Notes: generated by a model not told the origin, from the sequence alone. Positions 39,745 to 48,750 are shown, counted from the first letter of the stretch. The stretch: DNA of 64,000 nucleotides from Rhabdothermincola sp036846205 (GCF_036846205.1 NZ_DAIUCK010000004.1:8270-72269); one strand, 5' to 3'. Program-made: numbers and translations.

Positions 39745-40208
39745 CGGTCCCGCTGCAGATCCAGGTCAACGGGGTACCGCGCGCCGACGAGGTCGAACCG
39801 CGGCTGCTGCTGGTCCACTACCTGCGCGACGTGGTGGGGCTCACCGGCACGAACGTGGGGTGTGACACGTCTTCGTGCGGGGCGTGCACGGTGCTGCTCG
39901 ACGGCGAGTCCGTCAAGTCGTGCACCGTGCTGGCCGTCCAGGCCGATGGGTGCTCGGTCACCACCATCGAGGGACTGGCCTGCGGCGATCAGCTGCACCC
40001 GGTGCAACGGGCTTTCCACGAGGAGCACGGCCTGCAGTGCGGGTTCTGCACCCCCGGCATGATCATGGCCGCGGTGTCGCTGCTGTGCGAGACGCCCGAG
40101 CCCACCGAGGAGGATGTACGCCGCGGGCTCGAGGGCAACCTCTGCCGCTGCACCGGCTATCACAACATCGTGGCGGCGGTGCTGCGCGCCGCGAAGGAGC
40201 AGCGGTGA
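39741..40208 (+). CDS. coxS: CoxS-like [2Fe-2S] subunit of a molybdenum hydroxylase
   Basis: 155 residues with both iron-sulfur clusters of the xanthine oxidase family: plant-type (GCDTSSCGACTVLLDGESVK, C-x4-C-x2-C plus a later Cys) and the alpha-helical one (LQCGFCTPGM, then LEGNLCRCTGYHNI). It passes electrons from the Mo site in CoxL to FAD in CoxM. Overlaps DUF6941 upstream and coxM downstream by 4 nt each. The matching large subunit is on the opposite strand at 46.4-48.7 kb. Confidence 0.95.
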   Translation: MTVPLQIQVNGVPRADEVEPRLLLVHYLRDVVGLTGTNVGCDTSSCGACTVLLDGESVKSCTVLAVQADGCSVTTIEGLACGDQLHPVQRAFHEEHGLQCGFCTPGMIMAAVSLLCETPEPTEEDVRRGLEGNLCRCTGYHNIVAAVLRAAKEQR

Positions 40209-41047
40209 TCCCCGCCGCCTTCGACTACGAGCGGGTCGACACGGTCGACGGCGCGCTGACCTTGCTCGCCGAACACGGCGACGAGGCGAAGCTGCTCGCG
40301 GGCGGGCATTCGCTGATCCCGCTCATGAAGATGCGCCTGGCGGCGCCCGCGGTGCTGGTCGACGTCGGTCGGGTGGACGGGCTGTCGTTCATCCGCGATG
40401 CGGGGGACCATCTGGCCATCGGTGCGCTCACCCGACATCGGGACCTCGAGGTCTCGCCGGTGCTGGCGGAGCACGCCCCGCTGCTGGCCCACGCGGCCAG
40501 CCACGTCGGCGACCCCCAGGTGCGACACCGGGGGACGATCGGCGGGTCGCTCGCCCACGCGGACCCAGCCTCCGATCTGCCTGCGGTGGTGCTGGCGTTG
40601 GGCGGGACGCTCGTGGCCCGGGGGCCGGGCGGCGAGCGACTCATCCCTGCGAGCGGGTTCTTCCGGGGCTTCCTGGAGTCGGTGCTCGAGCCGACGGAGA
40701 TGCTCGTCGAGATCCGGATCCCGAAGCTGGCCGGCGCCGGGTGGTCGTTCCAGAAGTTCACCCGCCGAGCGCAGGATTGGGCCATCGTGGGGGTGGCCGC
40801 CGTGCGATCCGAGTCGCACACCGGGGTCGGCCTGGTCAACATGGGAACCACACCGCTGCTCGCCAACGCCGTGGTGGAGGCGCTGGAGGGCGGGGCCAGC
40901 CCGGAGGAGGCGGCGGCGCTGGCCGCGGTGGGTACCGAGGCCCCGACGGATGGCAACGGCACGGCGGCCTACCGGGAGCACCTGGCACGGGTACTCGTGC
41001 GGCGCGCCCTGCAGGAGGCGGCGCGACGGGCCGTCGCCGACGACTGA
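40205..41047 (+). CDS. coxM: CoxM-like FAD-binding subunit of a molybdenum hydroxylase
   Basis: 280 residues. FAD motifs LLAGGHSLIPLMKMRLAAPA near residue 33 and RHRGTIGGSLAHADPASDLP near residue 105 (the GTIGG loop) are characteristic. The C-terminal CO_deh_flav_C region (SFQKFTRRAQDWAIVGVAAV) is complete. GTG 40205 overlaps the coxS stop. The hairpin array starts 20 nt after its stop. Substrate is set by the large subunit. Confidence 0.94.
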   Translation: MIPAAFDYERVDTVDGALTLLAEHGDEAKLLAGGHSLIPLMKMRLAAPAVLVDVGRVDGLSFIRDAGDHLAIGALTRHRDLEVSPVLAEHAPLLAHAASHVGDPQVRHRGTIGGSLAHADPASDLPAVVLALGGTLVARGPGGERLIPASGFFRGFLESVLEPTEMLVEIRIPKLAGAGWSFQKFTRRAQDWAIVGVAAVRSESHTGVGLVNMGTTPLLANAVVEALEGGASPEEAAALAAVGTEAPTDGNGTAAYREHLARVLVRRALQEAARRAVADD

Positions 41048-41066
41048 TCACGCCGCCTCTCTCCAG

Positions 41067-41243
41067 CGGTTCTGTTCATCCGGGCGCGGCTCATGGCCGC
41101 GCTCCGGTGAACAGTTCGGCACCTCCACCCGTTCCGTTCAGCCGAACGCGGTCACACGCCGCGCTCCGATGAACAGTTCGGAAGTACCCAGCGAACTGTC
41201 CACCCACACGCGGTCGCAGACCGCGAATCCGTGAACAGTTCGG
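41067..41243 (+). repeat. Three tandem 62-nt hairpin units (41067, 41129, 41191)
   Basis: Each unit has a 53-nt structured part and a 9-nt spacer. The 3' arm TGAACAGTTCGG is identical in all three; the 5' arms are related to its complement (CTGTTCA or variants). Central stems: unit 1 GCGCGGC/GCCGCGC, unit 2 CGCGG/CCGCG, unit 3 CGCGGTC/GACCGCG. The paired bases change together (GC to TA in unit 3), so pairing seems kept. Lies between convergent coxM and xdhC; no gene in the 210-nt interval. Confidence 0.85.
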
Positions 41244-41257
41244 AGACGAGGGGGTGC

Positions 41258-42352
41258 TCAGCGGTGGATGGGGCCGTTGCCGTCGCGCAGCGAGGGGACC
41301 ACCGCGCCGGTGCGGGCGGCGATGATCTCGGCACAGATCGCCACCGCCGTCTCCTCCGGTGTGCGGGCCCCCAGATCCAGCCCGATGGGGGCCATCAGCC
41401 GGGAGAGCTCCTCCGCGCGCACCCCGGCCGCTCGCAGCCGTTCCACCCGCTCGGCGTGCGTGCGCCGGCTGCCCATGGCGCCGAGGTAGCCCACCTCCGT
41501 TCCCAGGGCGGCCACGATGGCGGGCACGTCGAACTTGTGGTCGTGGGTCAGCACGCAGATCGCGTCGCGGGGGCCGAGCTCAGCACCGAGGCGGTCGAGC
41601 AGCCGGTCCGGCCAGTCGACCACCACGTCGTCCGCCTGGGGGAACCTCGCTCGGGTGGCGAACACCTCCCGGGGATCGCACACCGTCACGTGGTAACCGA
41701 GCAGCTTCGCCTGCGCGACCAGCGCGGCGGTGAAGTCAACCGCACCGATGACGACCATGCGCGGCGGTGGCGTGTGCGCGTCGATGAACACCGTGACCGC
41801 GGATTCCCGGGCCTCGCCGTGCTCGCCGTAGTGGCGAACCACCGAGCGCCCGGCTGCCAGCTCACCACGGGCGTCACGGGCCACCACCCGGTCGAGATCC
41901 GGATCGCCGAGCGATCCGTGGACGGCGTCAGGGGTGACCACGATCGACGAACCGCGACCACGACCGTCCACGACGGTCACCACCGCGACCGCCCCACCCT
42001 GGTGGAGCGCGCCAGCCAGGCGATCGACCAGCGACCAGTCGACCACTTCGATGAACACACGGATCGTGCCCCCACAGGTCAGGCCCACCGCGAACGCCTC
42101 GTCGTCGCTGTAGCCGAACGACACCAGCCTCGGCTGCCCATCCTCCAGGACCCGCCGGGCCTCCTCGACCGCCGCCGCTTCCACGCAGCCGCCGCTCACG
42201 GCGCCGGCCACCTCCCCTCGCTCGCTCACTGCCATCGCCGCGCCCGGCAGCCGCGGCCCCGAACCGTCCACCTCCACCACCCGGACCAGGGCGGCCCGCA
42301 GGCCCTCGGCCCGCCAGCGGGCCAGTTCGCCGGTGAGGCCCTTCACCGGCAC
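41258..42352 (-). CDS. XdhC/CoxI family maturation protein
   Basis: 364 residues. N-terminal XdhC_CoxI domain: GLRAALVRVVEVDGSGPRLP, GAMAVSERGEVAGAVSGGCV and VGLTCGGTIRVFIEVVDWSL with the conserved CGG. C-terminal Rossmann part: RMVVIGAVDFTAALVAQAKL, LGYHVTVCDPREVFATRARF, VGYLGAMGSRRTHAERVERL. XdhC/CoxI binds the molybdenum cofactor and inserts the sulfurated form into the large subunit. GTG 42352 chosen; the longer frame is shadow. It follows the pirin gene by 10 nt and converges on the hairpin array. Confidence 0.92.
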   Translation of the reverse strand: MPVKGLTGELARWRAEGLRAALVRVVEVDGSGPRLPGAAMAVSERGEVAGAVSGGCVEAAAVEEARRVLEDGQPRLVSFGYSDDEAFAVGLTCGGTIRVFIEVVDWSLVDRLAGALHQGGAVAVVTVVDGRGRGSSIVVTPDAVHGSLGDPDLDRVVARDARGELAAGRSVVRHYGEHGEARESAVTVFIDAHTPPPRMVVIGAVDFTAALVAQAKLLGYHVTVCDPREVFATRARFPQADDVVVDWPDRLLDRLGAELGPRDAICVLTHDHKFDVPAIVAALGTEVGYLGAMGSRRTHAERVERLRAAGVRAEELSRLMAPIGLDLGARTPEETAVAICAEIIAARTGAVVPSLRDGNGPIHR

Positions 42353-42362
42353 GTCCCTCCGG

Positions 42363-43091
42363 TCACGCGGTCTCCCAGATGAGCACTTCCGCGCCGTTCG
42401 GCCCTGCGGTGAAGGTGCGGGTCCCGGCTGCGGTGAGCCGGACGGCGTCACCCTGCGCCAGCGGTCCCGCGCCGTCGAGCTCACCACCCCCTACAGCCAC
42501 GAAGACGTGCACATGCGGCGCGTCGGGGACGACCACGGTGGTGCCGGCCGCCAACCGGCCGGCGAACAAGGTGGCGTCACGTTGGTTGATGGTCACCGCG
42601 CCCCGCCCCGGTCGACCCGACGCCACCGCCACCAGCCCTCCCCGTTCCAGGTCGGCCTCGACATCGACCTGCTCGTAGGAGGGCTCCAGGCCCTCGGTGT
42701 CGGGCAGCACCCACATCTGCACGAAGTGCACCGCCAGCGCCGCGCTGGGGTTCATCTCCGAGTGGCGGATGCCGGTGCCCGCGCTCATGCGCTGCGCGAC
42801 TCCCGGGCGGATGACGCCGCGGTTCCCGAGCGTGTCGCCGTGCTCGAGCTCCCCGTCGAGCACCCAGGTGACGATCTCCATGTCCCGGTGGAAGTGCGGG
42901 GGGAACCCCGCCTCGGGGGCCACCACGTCGTCGTTGTGCACCAGCAGCAGCCCGTGGTGAGTGTTGGTCGGGTCGTAGTGCCCGCCGAAGCTGAAGCTGT
43001 GCCAGGAATCGAGCCAGCCCAGGTCGGTGTGGAATCGCTCCCCGGCTCGCCGCACGTCGATCGGTGTCGCGTCCCCGGCCATGGTGGTCAC
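42363..43091 (-). CDS. Pirin family protein (bicupin)
   Basis: 242 residues. Cupin motif: SFGGHYDPTNTHHGLLLVHN, then FPPHFHRDMEIVTWVLDGEL with His, His, Glu metal ligands and GTGIRHSEMNPS. Pirins bind Fe and include quercetinases and regulators. GTG 43091 overlaps the YceI stop by 4 nt (ATG 43082 is the alternative start). Placed between YceI and xdhC on the same strand, so likely one transcript. Confidence 0.9.
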   Translation of the reverse strand: MTTMAGDATPIDVRRAGERFHTDLGWLDSWHSFSFGGHYDPTNTHHGLLLVHNDDVVAPEAGFPPHFHRDMEIVTWVLDGELEHGDTLGNRGVIRPGVAQRMSAGTGIRHSEMNPSAALAVHFVQMWVLPDTEGLEPSYEQVDVEADLERGGLVAVASGRPGRGAVTINQRDATLFAGRLAAGTTVVVPDAPHVHVFVAVGGGELDGAGPLAQGDAVRLTAAGTRTFTAGPNGAEVLIWETA

Positions 43092-43792
43092 GCTCGCTCG
43101 AACACCAGCTGCACCTCGAGCTCACCGACATCGTCGGCGGTGACGATCGGCAGGCGGGGCGGGTCGATGCCGTAGTCGGCGAGGATCACCTGGGTACCGC
43201 CGGCCACGCTGATGGTGGAGCCGTTCCACGTGGCTCGCAGCGACAGCTCCACCTGCTTGGTCACCCCGTGGAGGGTGAGCTCGCCCACCGCCGTGACCTC
43301 GACGGACTGGCCGACCACGATCCCCGAGGGCAGCGCGATCGGCTCGGTGAGCCGGAAGGTGGCGGTCGGGAAGGAGTCGGTCTGCAGGGCGTTGCCGCGG
43401 ATGAACGAGTCCCGGCGGCTCTGGTCGCTGGCCAGCTTCGTGAGGTCGACGTCGATGCTGGCCTCGGTCACCGATCCGCCGGTGATGGTCATCGTACCGG
43501 TGACCGCAGGAGTGCGTCCCACGGCGGTGTTCTTGATGGTCTCGCCGGCGAAGAGCTCCTGGATGCGATAGCCGGCGAACACGTCGTCGGCGGGGGCGAT
43601 GCGCCACGTGCCGTCCGGCGACGGTGCACCGCCAGGGTCGGTCGGATCGGTCGGGACGGTCGACTCCGTGCGCACGGGCACACTCGCCCGCTCGGGGGCA
43701 TCGGAGCGCAACACGAACCACCAGAAGGCGAAACCGCCGAGCAGCACCACGGCGACGCAGGCGATCAGGGCGTACTTGGCCGACTTCTGCAC
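43088..43792 (-). CDS. YceI family protein, membrane anchored
   Basis: 234 residues. An N-terminal membrane helix (YALIACVAVVLLGGFAFWWF) and a Pro/Thr/Asp linker precede a lipocalin-like YceI domain: DGTWRIAPADDVFAGYRIQE, AVTGTMTITGGSVTEASIDV, FIRGNALQTDSFPTATFRLT, GELTLHGVTKQVELSLRA. YceI proteins bind isoprenoid-type lipids. Likely anchored with the domain outside. Overlaps pirin by 4 nt. Confidence 0.92.
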   Translation of the reverse strand: MQKSAKYALIACVAVVLLGGFAFWWFVLRSDAPERASVPVRTESTVPTDPTDPGGAPSPDGTWRIAPADDVFAGYRIQELFAGETIKNTAVGRTPAVTGTMTITGGSVTEASIDVDLTKLASDQSRRDSFIRGNALQTDSFPTATFRLTEPIALPSGIVVGQSVEVTAVGELTLHGVTKQVELSLRATWNGSTISVAGGTQVILADYGIDPPRLPIVTADDVGELEVQLVFERA

Positions 43793-43863
43793 GAGCTGCT
43801 ACTCCCGGTGCTGGCGAGCGAACCGCACAGCCAATCTAGGCCCGATCCACCACACTCACCGGG

Positions 43864-44622
43864 TCAGGGGACGAGACGGCGGAACCCCCGCTGTGCGAAC
43901 CAACCGAGGAGCACGGCGCTGGCGGCGAGCGCGATGAGGCCCGGCCACGTGTCGTGCCAGGTGACCTCGCCGAGGAAGCCCTGCCGGGCCATCGTGAGCA
44001 CGTAGGTGAAGGGGTTCCGGGCCGCGACCCAGTGCAGCCAGCCGGTCATGACCTCCAAGGGCACCTGGCCGACCGAGAGGAACATCGCCACGAAGATCCC
44101 CGCCTGCACCAGCGCACCGGCTCGCTGCGATCGAGCCCGGTACACCACGCCGAGCCCCCACAGCCCTGCCAGCACGGCCACCCCCAGCGTGGCCACCAGC
44201 AACATCACGAACCCCGCCGGCCCACCGTGGATGCGAGCCCCACCCAGGTAGCCCACCGGCAGAACGATCGCCAGCGGGAGCAGCGAGCGCAGCATCGTGA
44301 ACAGCAGGGGCCCGACGACCAGCGCGGGGCGAGCCACGGGGGCGGCGAGCAGGCGATCGAAGAAGCCGTTCTCGAGGTCTCGCCCGGCGCCGAACGCCGC
44401 GCCGAACCCCGCGAACGCGGCACCCTGCAGCACGGCGAAGGGCACCATCCAGTCGAGGATGTTGCCGGTCGGGAAACCGGGGATGTTGGTGATGGCGCTG
44501 AACGCACCGCTGAACGCGATGGTGAAGAACACGGGCATGACCACCACCGGGATCACGGTGACCGGCACCCGCACCAGCCCGATCACCCCCCGCCACGCGA
44601 GCTGGCGCACCACCGCCACCAT
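43864..44622 (-). CDS. ABC-2 type permease, second copy
   Basis: 252 residues, six hydrophobic segments (VTVIPVVVMPVFFTIAFSGA, MLRSLLPLAIVLPVGYLG, GFVMLLVATLGVAVLAGLWG and others). The DLENGFFDRLLAAPVARPAL stretch, between helices two and three, marks DrrB-like ABC-2 exporters. ATG 44622 sits on the last base of the upstream permease (TGATG overlap). The two permeases plus DrrA-like ATPase make a half-dimer each of one exporter. Confidence 0.88.
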   Translation of the reverse strand: MVAVVRQLAWRGVIGLVRVPVTVIPVVVMPVFFTIAFSGAFSAITNIPGFPTGNILDWMVPFAVLQGAAFAGFGAAFGAGRDLENGFFDRLLAAPVARPALVVGPLLFTMLRSLLPLAIVLPVGYLGGARIHGGPAGFVMLLVATLGVAVLAGLWGLGVVYRARSQRAGALVQAGIFVAMFLSVGQVPLEVMTGWLHWVAARNPFTYVLTMARQGFLGEVTWHDTWPGLIALAASAVLLGWFAQRGFRRLVP

Positions 44623-45446
44623 CACGCCGACCTCAGCCGGCGGCGGAACTGCCGGGTGGCCATCACCGCCGCCACCGCCGCGAGCCCGGCCGCGACAGCC
44701 ACCGCGGTGAGCGCGTCGGTCCAGTCGAAGCCGTACACCACCAGCGACCGCAAGGCGTCGATCATCCACGTGATCGGGTTGCGCTCCGCGACCGACTGGT
44801 ACCAGCCCTTCATGAGCGCGGTGGGGAAGAACGCCGAGCTGACGAACACCAGCACGAACAGCAACGGGAACGCGTTCTGCACCGCCTCCTGGGAACCGGA
44901 ACGCAACCCGATCGCCGCCGCGAACCCACCCACCGCCAGGGCGAGCAGCATGGCGGTCACCACCAGCACGACCACGGCCGCCAACCCGCCCTCGATGGGT
45001 GCGCCGAAGGCCACGAACACGCCCACGAAGATCAGCGCCTGGCACGCACCCAGCACTGCCGAGCCGGCGAGACGCCCCACGAGGATCGACGTGCGGGCCA
45101 CGGGCGAGGCGAGCAGGCGCTCGAAGAAGCCGTTCTCGATGTCGAGGGCCACGTCGGACCCCCCGATGATGCCGCCGAACATCACCCCCTGGGTGAGGGT
45201 GCCGGGCAGGAGGAACTGCAGGAAGGACACCACCGGCGGGAAGCCCAGCGACGCCAGCGCCTGCGGCGCCCGGTTGAACGCCGCGGCGTTCACCGCGGCG
45301 ATGAGCAGGGGGAAGATGATCGCCGGGAACCACATGGTGGGCTGGCGGGCCGTGCCGACGATCGACCGGCGGGCCAGCTCCGCCGTCTGGGCAGCAGCGA
45401 CCGGTATCGGAAGCCGCGCCCCCGGGGAGATGGTCGCGGCGGTCAC
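44622..45446 (-). CDS. ABC-2 type permease, first copy
   Basis: 274 residues with six membrane segments and the same DIENGFFERLLASPVARTSI motif as the next gene; the two are paralogues. TARQPTMWFPAIIFPLLIAA and FLLPGTLTQGVMFGGIIGGS are typical ABC-2 regions. The start overlaps the ATPase stop by 4 nt. DrrAB-type systems export hydrophobic drugs or lipids. Confidence 0.9.
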   Translation of the reverse strand: MTAATISPGARLPIPVAAAQTAELARRSIVGTARQPTMWFPAIIFPLLIAAVNAAAFNRAPQALASLGFPPVVSFLQFLLPGTLTQGVMFGGIIGGSDVALDIENGFFERLLASPVARTSILVGRLAGSAVLGACQALIFVGVFVAFGAPIEGGLAAVVVLVVTAMLLALAVGGFAAAIGLRSGSQEAVQNAFPLLFVLVFVSSAFFPTALMKGWYQSVAERNPITWMIDALRSLVVYGFDWTDALTAVAVAAGLAAVAAVMATRQFRRRLRSA

Positions 45447-46414
45447 GACGGCGCCACCGCCTCCTCGGGCTCCGCGCCCTCCAGGCGCCGCCCCGTGGCA
45501 TCGGCGAACACGTCGTCGAGGCTCGGCTGCAAGAGCTCCATGTGCTCGACCGAGGCCCCGATCTCGTCCAGGAGGCGCACCACCTCGGTCATCTGCTGGG
45601 CTCCGCCGACCAGACCGATGGCCAGCTCACCGGCTCGCAGAGCGGGGCGCTCGGCGCCGAAGCGGGCACAGAGCTGCTGGCGGGCGATCTCGTGGTGCGT
45701 GGGGTCGATCTTGAGGGTCAGCGTCGGCGCGCCCACGGCTTCCTTGAGCTTGGCGGGCTCGCCTTCACGCACGATCCGACCTCGGTCGATGATGGCGATC
45801 CGGTCCGCGAGCTGGTCGGCTTCCTCGAGGTACTGGGTGGTGAGGAACACGGTGGTGCCCTGGTCGCGGTTGAGCTTGCGCACCTCGTCCCACAGGCTGA
45901 TGCGGCTCATCGGGTCGAGGCCGGTGGTCGGCTCGTCGAGGAAGAGCACCGCCGGTTCGTGGATCAGCGACAGCGCGAGGTCGAGGCGCCGGCGCATGCC
46001 CCCGGAATAGGTGCCGACCCGCCGGTCGGCGGCAGCAGCGAGCCCCACCCGCTCGAGCAGCTCGGCGCCGCGGGCCTTTGCCTCACCCCGGCTGAGACCA
46101 TGCAAGGTCGCCTGCAGGCGTAGCAACTCGTTGCCGGTCATCAGCGGGTCGATGGCCGCGTCCTGGAGGGCGACGCCGATCGAACGACGTACCGCGGGCG
46201 CTTGGGCCACGACATCGAAGCCCGCCACCCGGGCGGTCCCGCTCGTGGGGGTCAGCAGCGTGGTGAGCATGCGCACGCAGGTCGACTTGCCGGCCCCGTT
46301 CGGGCCGAGGAACCCGAAGATCTCGCCCTGCTCGACGGTGAGGTCCACCCCGTCGACCGCGACGAGGTTGCCGAAGCGGCGCACCAGCCGCTCCGCTTCG
46401 ACCACTGGGGACAT
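45443..46414 (-). CDS. DrrA-like ABC exporter ATP-binding protein
   Basis: 323 residues. Walker A GPNGAGKST (37-45), Q-loop VALQDAAID, signature YSGGMRRRLDLALSLI (SGGM at 137-140), Walker B VLFLDEPTTGLDPMS (156-163 onward), then TTQYLEEADQLADRIAIIDR. The C-terminal DUF4162-like extension is typical of the daunorubicin-resistance group. ATG 46414 shares one base with the coxL stop (TGATG), so ATPase synthesis is coupled to the hydroxylase large subunit. Confidence 0.94.
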   Translation of the reverse strand: MSPVVEAERLVRRFGNLVAVDGVDLTVEQGEIFGFLGPNGAGKSTCVRMLTTLLTPTSGTARVAGFDVVAQAPAVRRSIGVALQDAAIDPLMTGNELLRLQATLHGLSRGEAKARGAELLERVGLAAAADRRVGTYSGGMRRRLDLALSLIHEPAVLFLDEPTTGLDPMSRISLWDEVRKLNRDQGTTVFLTTQYLEEADQLADRIAIIDRGRIVREGEPAKLKEAVGAPTLTLKIDPTHHEIARQQLCARFGAERPALRAGELAIGLVGGAQQMTEVVRLLDEIGASVEHMELLQPSLDDVFADATGRRLEGAEPEEAVAPS

Positions 46415-48744
46415 CAACGCACCTCCATCGGTTGGGTCGCTCGGGTCGCCTCCTCGACCGCCCGCCAGACCCGCTCGGCGGTGAGGGGCATGTCGATGTG
46501 CCGCACCCCGAGGTGCGCCAGCGCGTCGATGACCGCGCTCTGCACGGCCGGGGTGGCGCCGATCGTTCCTGACTCGCCGATGCCCTTGGCCCCGAGGGCG
46601 TTGACCGGGGTAGGGGTCTCGAGGGTGACCAGCTCGAACGAGGGAAGCTCGGCGGACGAGATCATCCCGTAGTCGGCCAGGTTCGAGGTGGTGGGGTTGC
46701 CGTCGGGGTCGTAGCGGACCTCTTCCAGCAGCGCCTGGGCGACGCCCTGGGCAATGCCGCCGTGGCGCTGGCCCTCGACGATCAGCGGGTTCACGATGCG
46801 CCCGGCGTCGTCGCAGGTGACCATGCGCACCAGCTCCACCCGCCCGGTCTCGACGTCGACCTCCACCACCGCGAGATGGGCGCCGAAGGGGAAGGTGGGG
46901 CTGGTGGTCGAGTACATCACGATCTCGGCCAGCCCGGCACCGGTCACGGGGCCGGCGGCAGCGGCAGCGTCGAGCCCGGCGGCGGCAGCCACGTCCGCCC
47001 AGCTGCAGTCCACCTCGGGAAGGCCGCCGACGTGGAACCGCCCGGTGCGGGTGTCGAGCGAGATGTCGGCGGCGGGGGCGCCGAGCAGGCCGCCGGCCAC
47101 CTGCCGGGCCCGATCGATGAGCCGGGCCGTCGCCTCGTGCACCGCCGAGCCACCGACCTGCAGCGAGCGCGACCCGAAGGTGCCGCTCCCCTCGGCCACC
47201 CGGTCGGTGTCGCCGTGGACCACCTCGATGCGCTCCAGCGGGATGCCGGTGAGGTGGCTCACGATCATCGAGAACGACGTGGCGTGGCCCTGCCCGTGCG
47301 CCGAGGACCCGGTGAACACCGTCACCCGGCCGTCCGGGTGGACCTCGACCTTGGCATATTCCTCCTGGCCCGCCCCCGGGCCGGCGGTGATCTCCACGTA
47401 GACACTCACCCCGATGCCGAGCAGGCGGGTGTCGTCACGGCCGCGGCGAGCCGCCTGCTCGGCCCGGAGCTGATCGATGCCGGCCGCGTCGAGGACCAGG
47501 TCGAGGGCCCGCTCGTAGTCGCCGGTGTCGTAGACGGTGCCCACCGCCGTCGTGTACGGGAACTTCTCCGCCGGCACCAGGTTGCGTCGCCGCACCTCGA
47601 TCGGGTCGAGGCCGATCTCGGCGGCGAAGAGGTCGACGGCCCGCTCGATCGCCGCGGTGGCCTCCGGACGCCCCGCCCCCCGGTAGGCCTCGGTCGGAGT
47701 GGTGTTGGTGACCACGGAACGGGCCTCGAACTGCGCGGCGGGGATGTCGTAGACGCCGGTGGTCATGGTGCGGGTCATGAAGGTGAGCACCGAGCCCATG
47801 CTGGGGTAGGCGCCGCAGTCCTGCACCACCGACAGCCGGTAGGCCTCGATGGTGCCGTCACGCCGGCCTCCGATGGTGATCTCCTGCACCTGGGCCCGGC
47901 CGTGCGGCATCCCCACCATGCTCTCGGAGCGGGTCTCGGTCCACCGCAACGGCCGCCCGAGGCGGCGGGCCAGGCTGGGCAGAACGAGCTCTTCGGGGGT
48001 GGGACTGATCTTCGCGCCGAAGCCGCCGCCCACGTCGGGGGCGATGACGTGCACGTCGGCTTCGTCGAAGCCGTACAGCTCGGCCAGCTTGGTCTTGACC
48101 GAATGCGCGGCCTGGGTGCTGATCCACATGACCAGCCGGCCACCACTCCAGGCCACCGCGGCCGAGCGCACCTCGAGCGGGCAGGCGGCGAGGCGCTGGT
48201 TCACGAGCCGTTGGCGGACCACCACCTCGCAACCCTCGAAGAGGTCCGGACCAGGTGGTGGCGGGGCGATGGCGGTGTTGGTGCCCGCCTCCGGGAACAG
48301 CAGCACCTCGTCGCGCAGCGCCTGCTCGACGTCGACCACCGCGGGAAGCGGCTCGTAGTCGACGATCACCAGCTCGGCCGCGTCCTCCCCCTGCAGCGGG
48401 GACTCGGTGACCACGGCCACGATGGGCTCGCCGACGAAGCGCACGGTGCCGGTGGCCAGCCAGGGTCGAGCCATGGGGTCGGGGATCATGCCGGGGATGT
48501 AGGAGCGAGGCGGGGGGAGATCGTCGAGGTCGTCCGCGGTGAACACCCCGAGCACCCCGTCAGCCCCGCGGGCGTCATCGACGTCGACGCCGGCGAGGCG
48601 GGCGTGGGCCATCGTCGAACGAACGAAGGTCACGTACGCGGCGCCGTCGAGGCGCTCGTCGCGCACGTCCGCACAGTAGGTGCCACCCACGGTCAGGAAC
48701 GTCCGATCCTCGACCCGAGCGACCCGCTCCCCCAGTTCGGTCAC
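46414..48744 (-). CDS. CoxL-like molybdopterin-binding subunit, form II
   Basis: 776 residues, xanthine oxidase family large subunit. Mo-cofactor motif APDVGGGFGAKISPTPEELV near residue 240, active-site loop TEAYRGAGRPEATAAIERAV, and the C-terminal GAKGIGESGTIGATPAVQSA with the catalytic Glu region. True CO dehydrogenases (form I) have AYRCSFR; AYRGAGR marks form II, whose substrate is usually not CO. It must pair with CoxS/CoxM at 39.7-41.0 kb. A TAGCCT box stands 6 nt before GTG 48744. Confidence 0.93.
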   Translation of the reverse strand: MTELGERVARVEDRTFLTVGGTYCADVRDERLDGAAYVTFVRSTMAHARLAGVDVDDARGADGVLGVFTADDLDDLPPPRSYIPGMIPDPMARPWLATGTVRFVGEPIVAVVTESPLQGEDAAELVIVDYEPLPAVVDVEQALRDEVLLFPEAGTNTAIAPPPPGPDLFEGCEVVVRQRLVNQRLAACPLEVRSAAVAWSGGRLVMWISTQAAHSVKTKLAELYGFDEADVHVIAPDVGGGFGAKISPTPEELVLPSLARRLGRPLRWTETRSESMVGMPHGRAQVQEITIGGRRDGTIEAYRLSVVQDCGAYPSMGSVLTFMTRTMTTGVYDIPAAQFEARSVVTNTTPTEAYRGAGRPEATAAIERAVDLFAAEIGLDPIEVRRRNLVPAEKFPYTTAVGTVYDTGDYERALDLVLDAAGIDQLRAEQAARRGRDDTRLLGIGVSVYVEITAGPGAGQEEYAKVEVHPDGRVTVFTGSSAHGQGHATSFSMIVSHLTGIPLERIEVVHGDTDRVAEGSGTFGSRSLQVGGSAVHEATARLIDRARQVAGGLLGAPAADISLDTRTGRFHVGGLPEVDCSWADVAAAAGLDAAAAAGPVTGAGLAEIVMYSTTSPTFPFGAHLAVVEVDVETGRVELVRMVTCDDAGRIVNPLIVEGQRHGGIAQGVAQALLEEVRYDPDGNPTTSNLADYGMISSAELPSFELVTLETPTPVNALGAKGIGESGTIGATPAVQSAVIDALAHLGVRHIDMPLTAERVWRAVEEATRATQPMEVR

Positions 48745-48750
48745 CGGGGC

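Noticed and set aside
41067..41243. CRISPR array
   Set aside because: Only three units, imperfect repeats, 9-nt spacers and no cas genes.
41105..41243. LexA/SOS boxes (GAAC-A-GTTC)
   Set aside because: The two halves are 1 nt apart; actinobacterial SOS boxes have about 4 nt between halves. They lie after genes, not before.
46414..48744. True (form I) aerobic CO dehydrogenase
   Set aside because: The active-site loop is AYRGAGR, not AYRCSFR.
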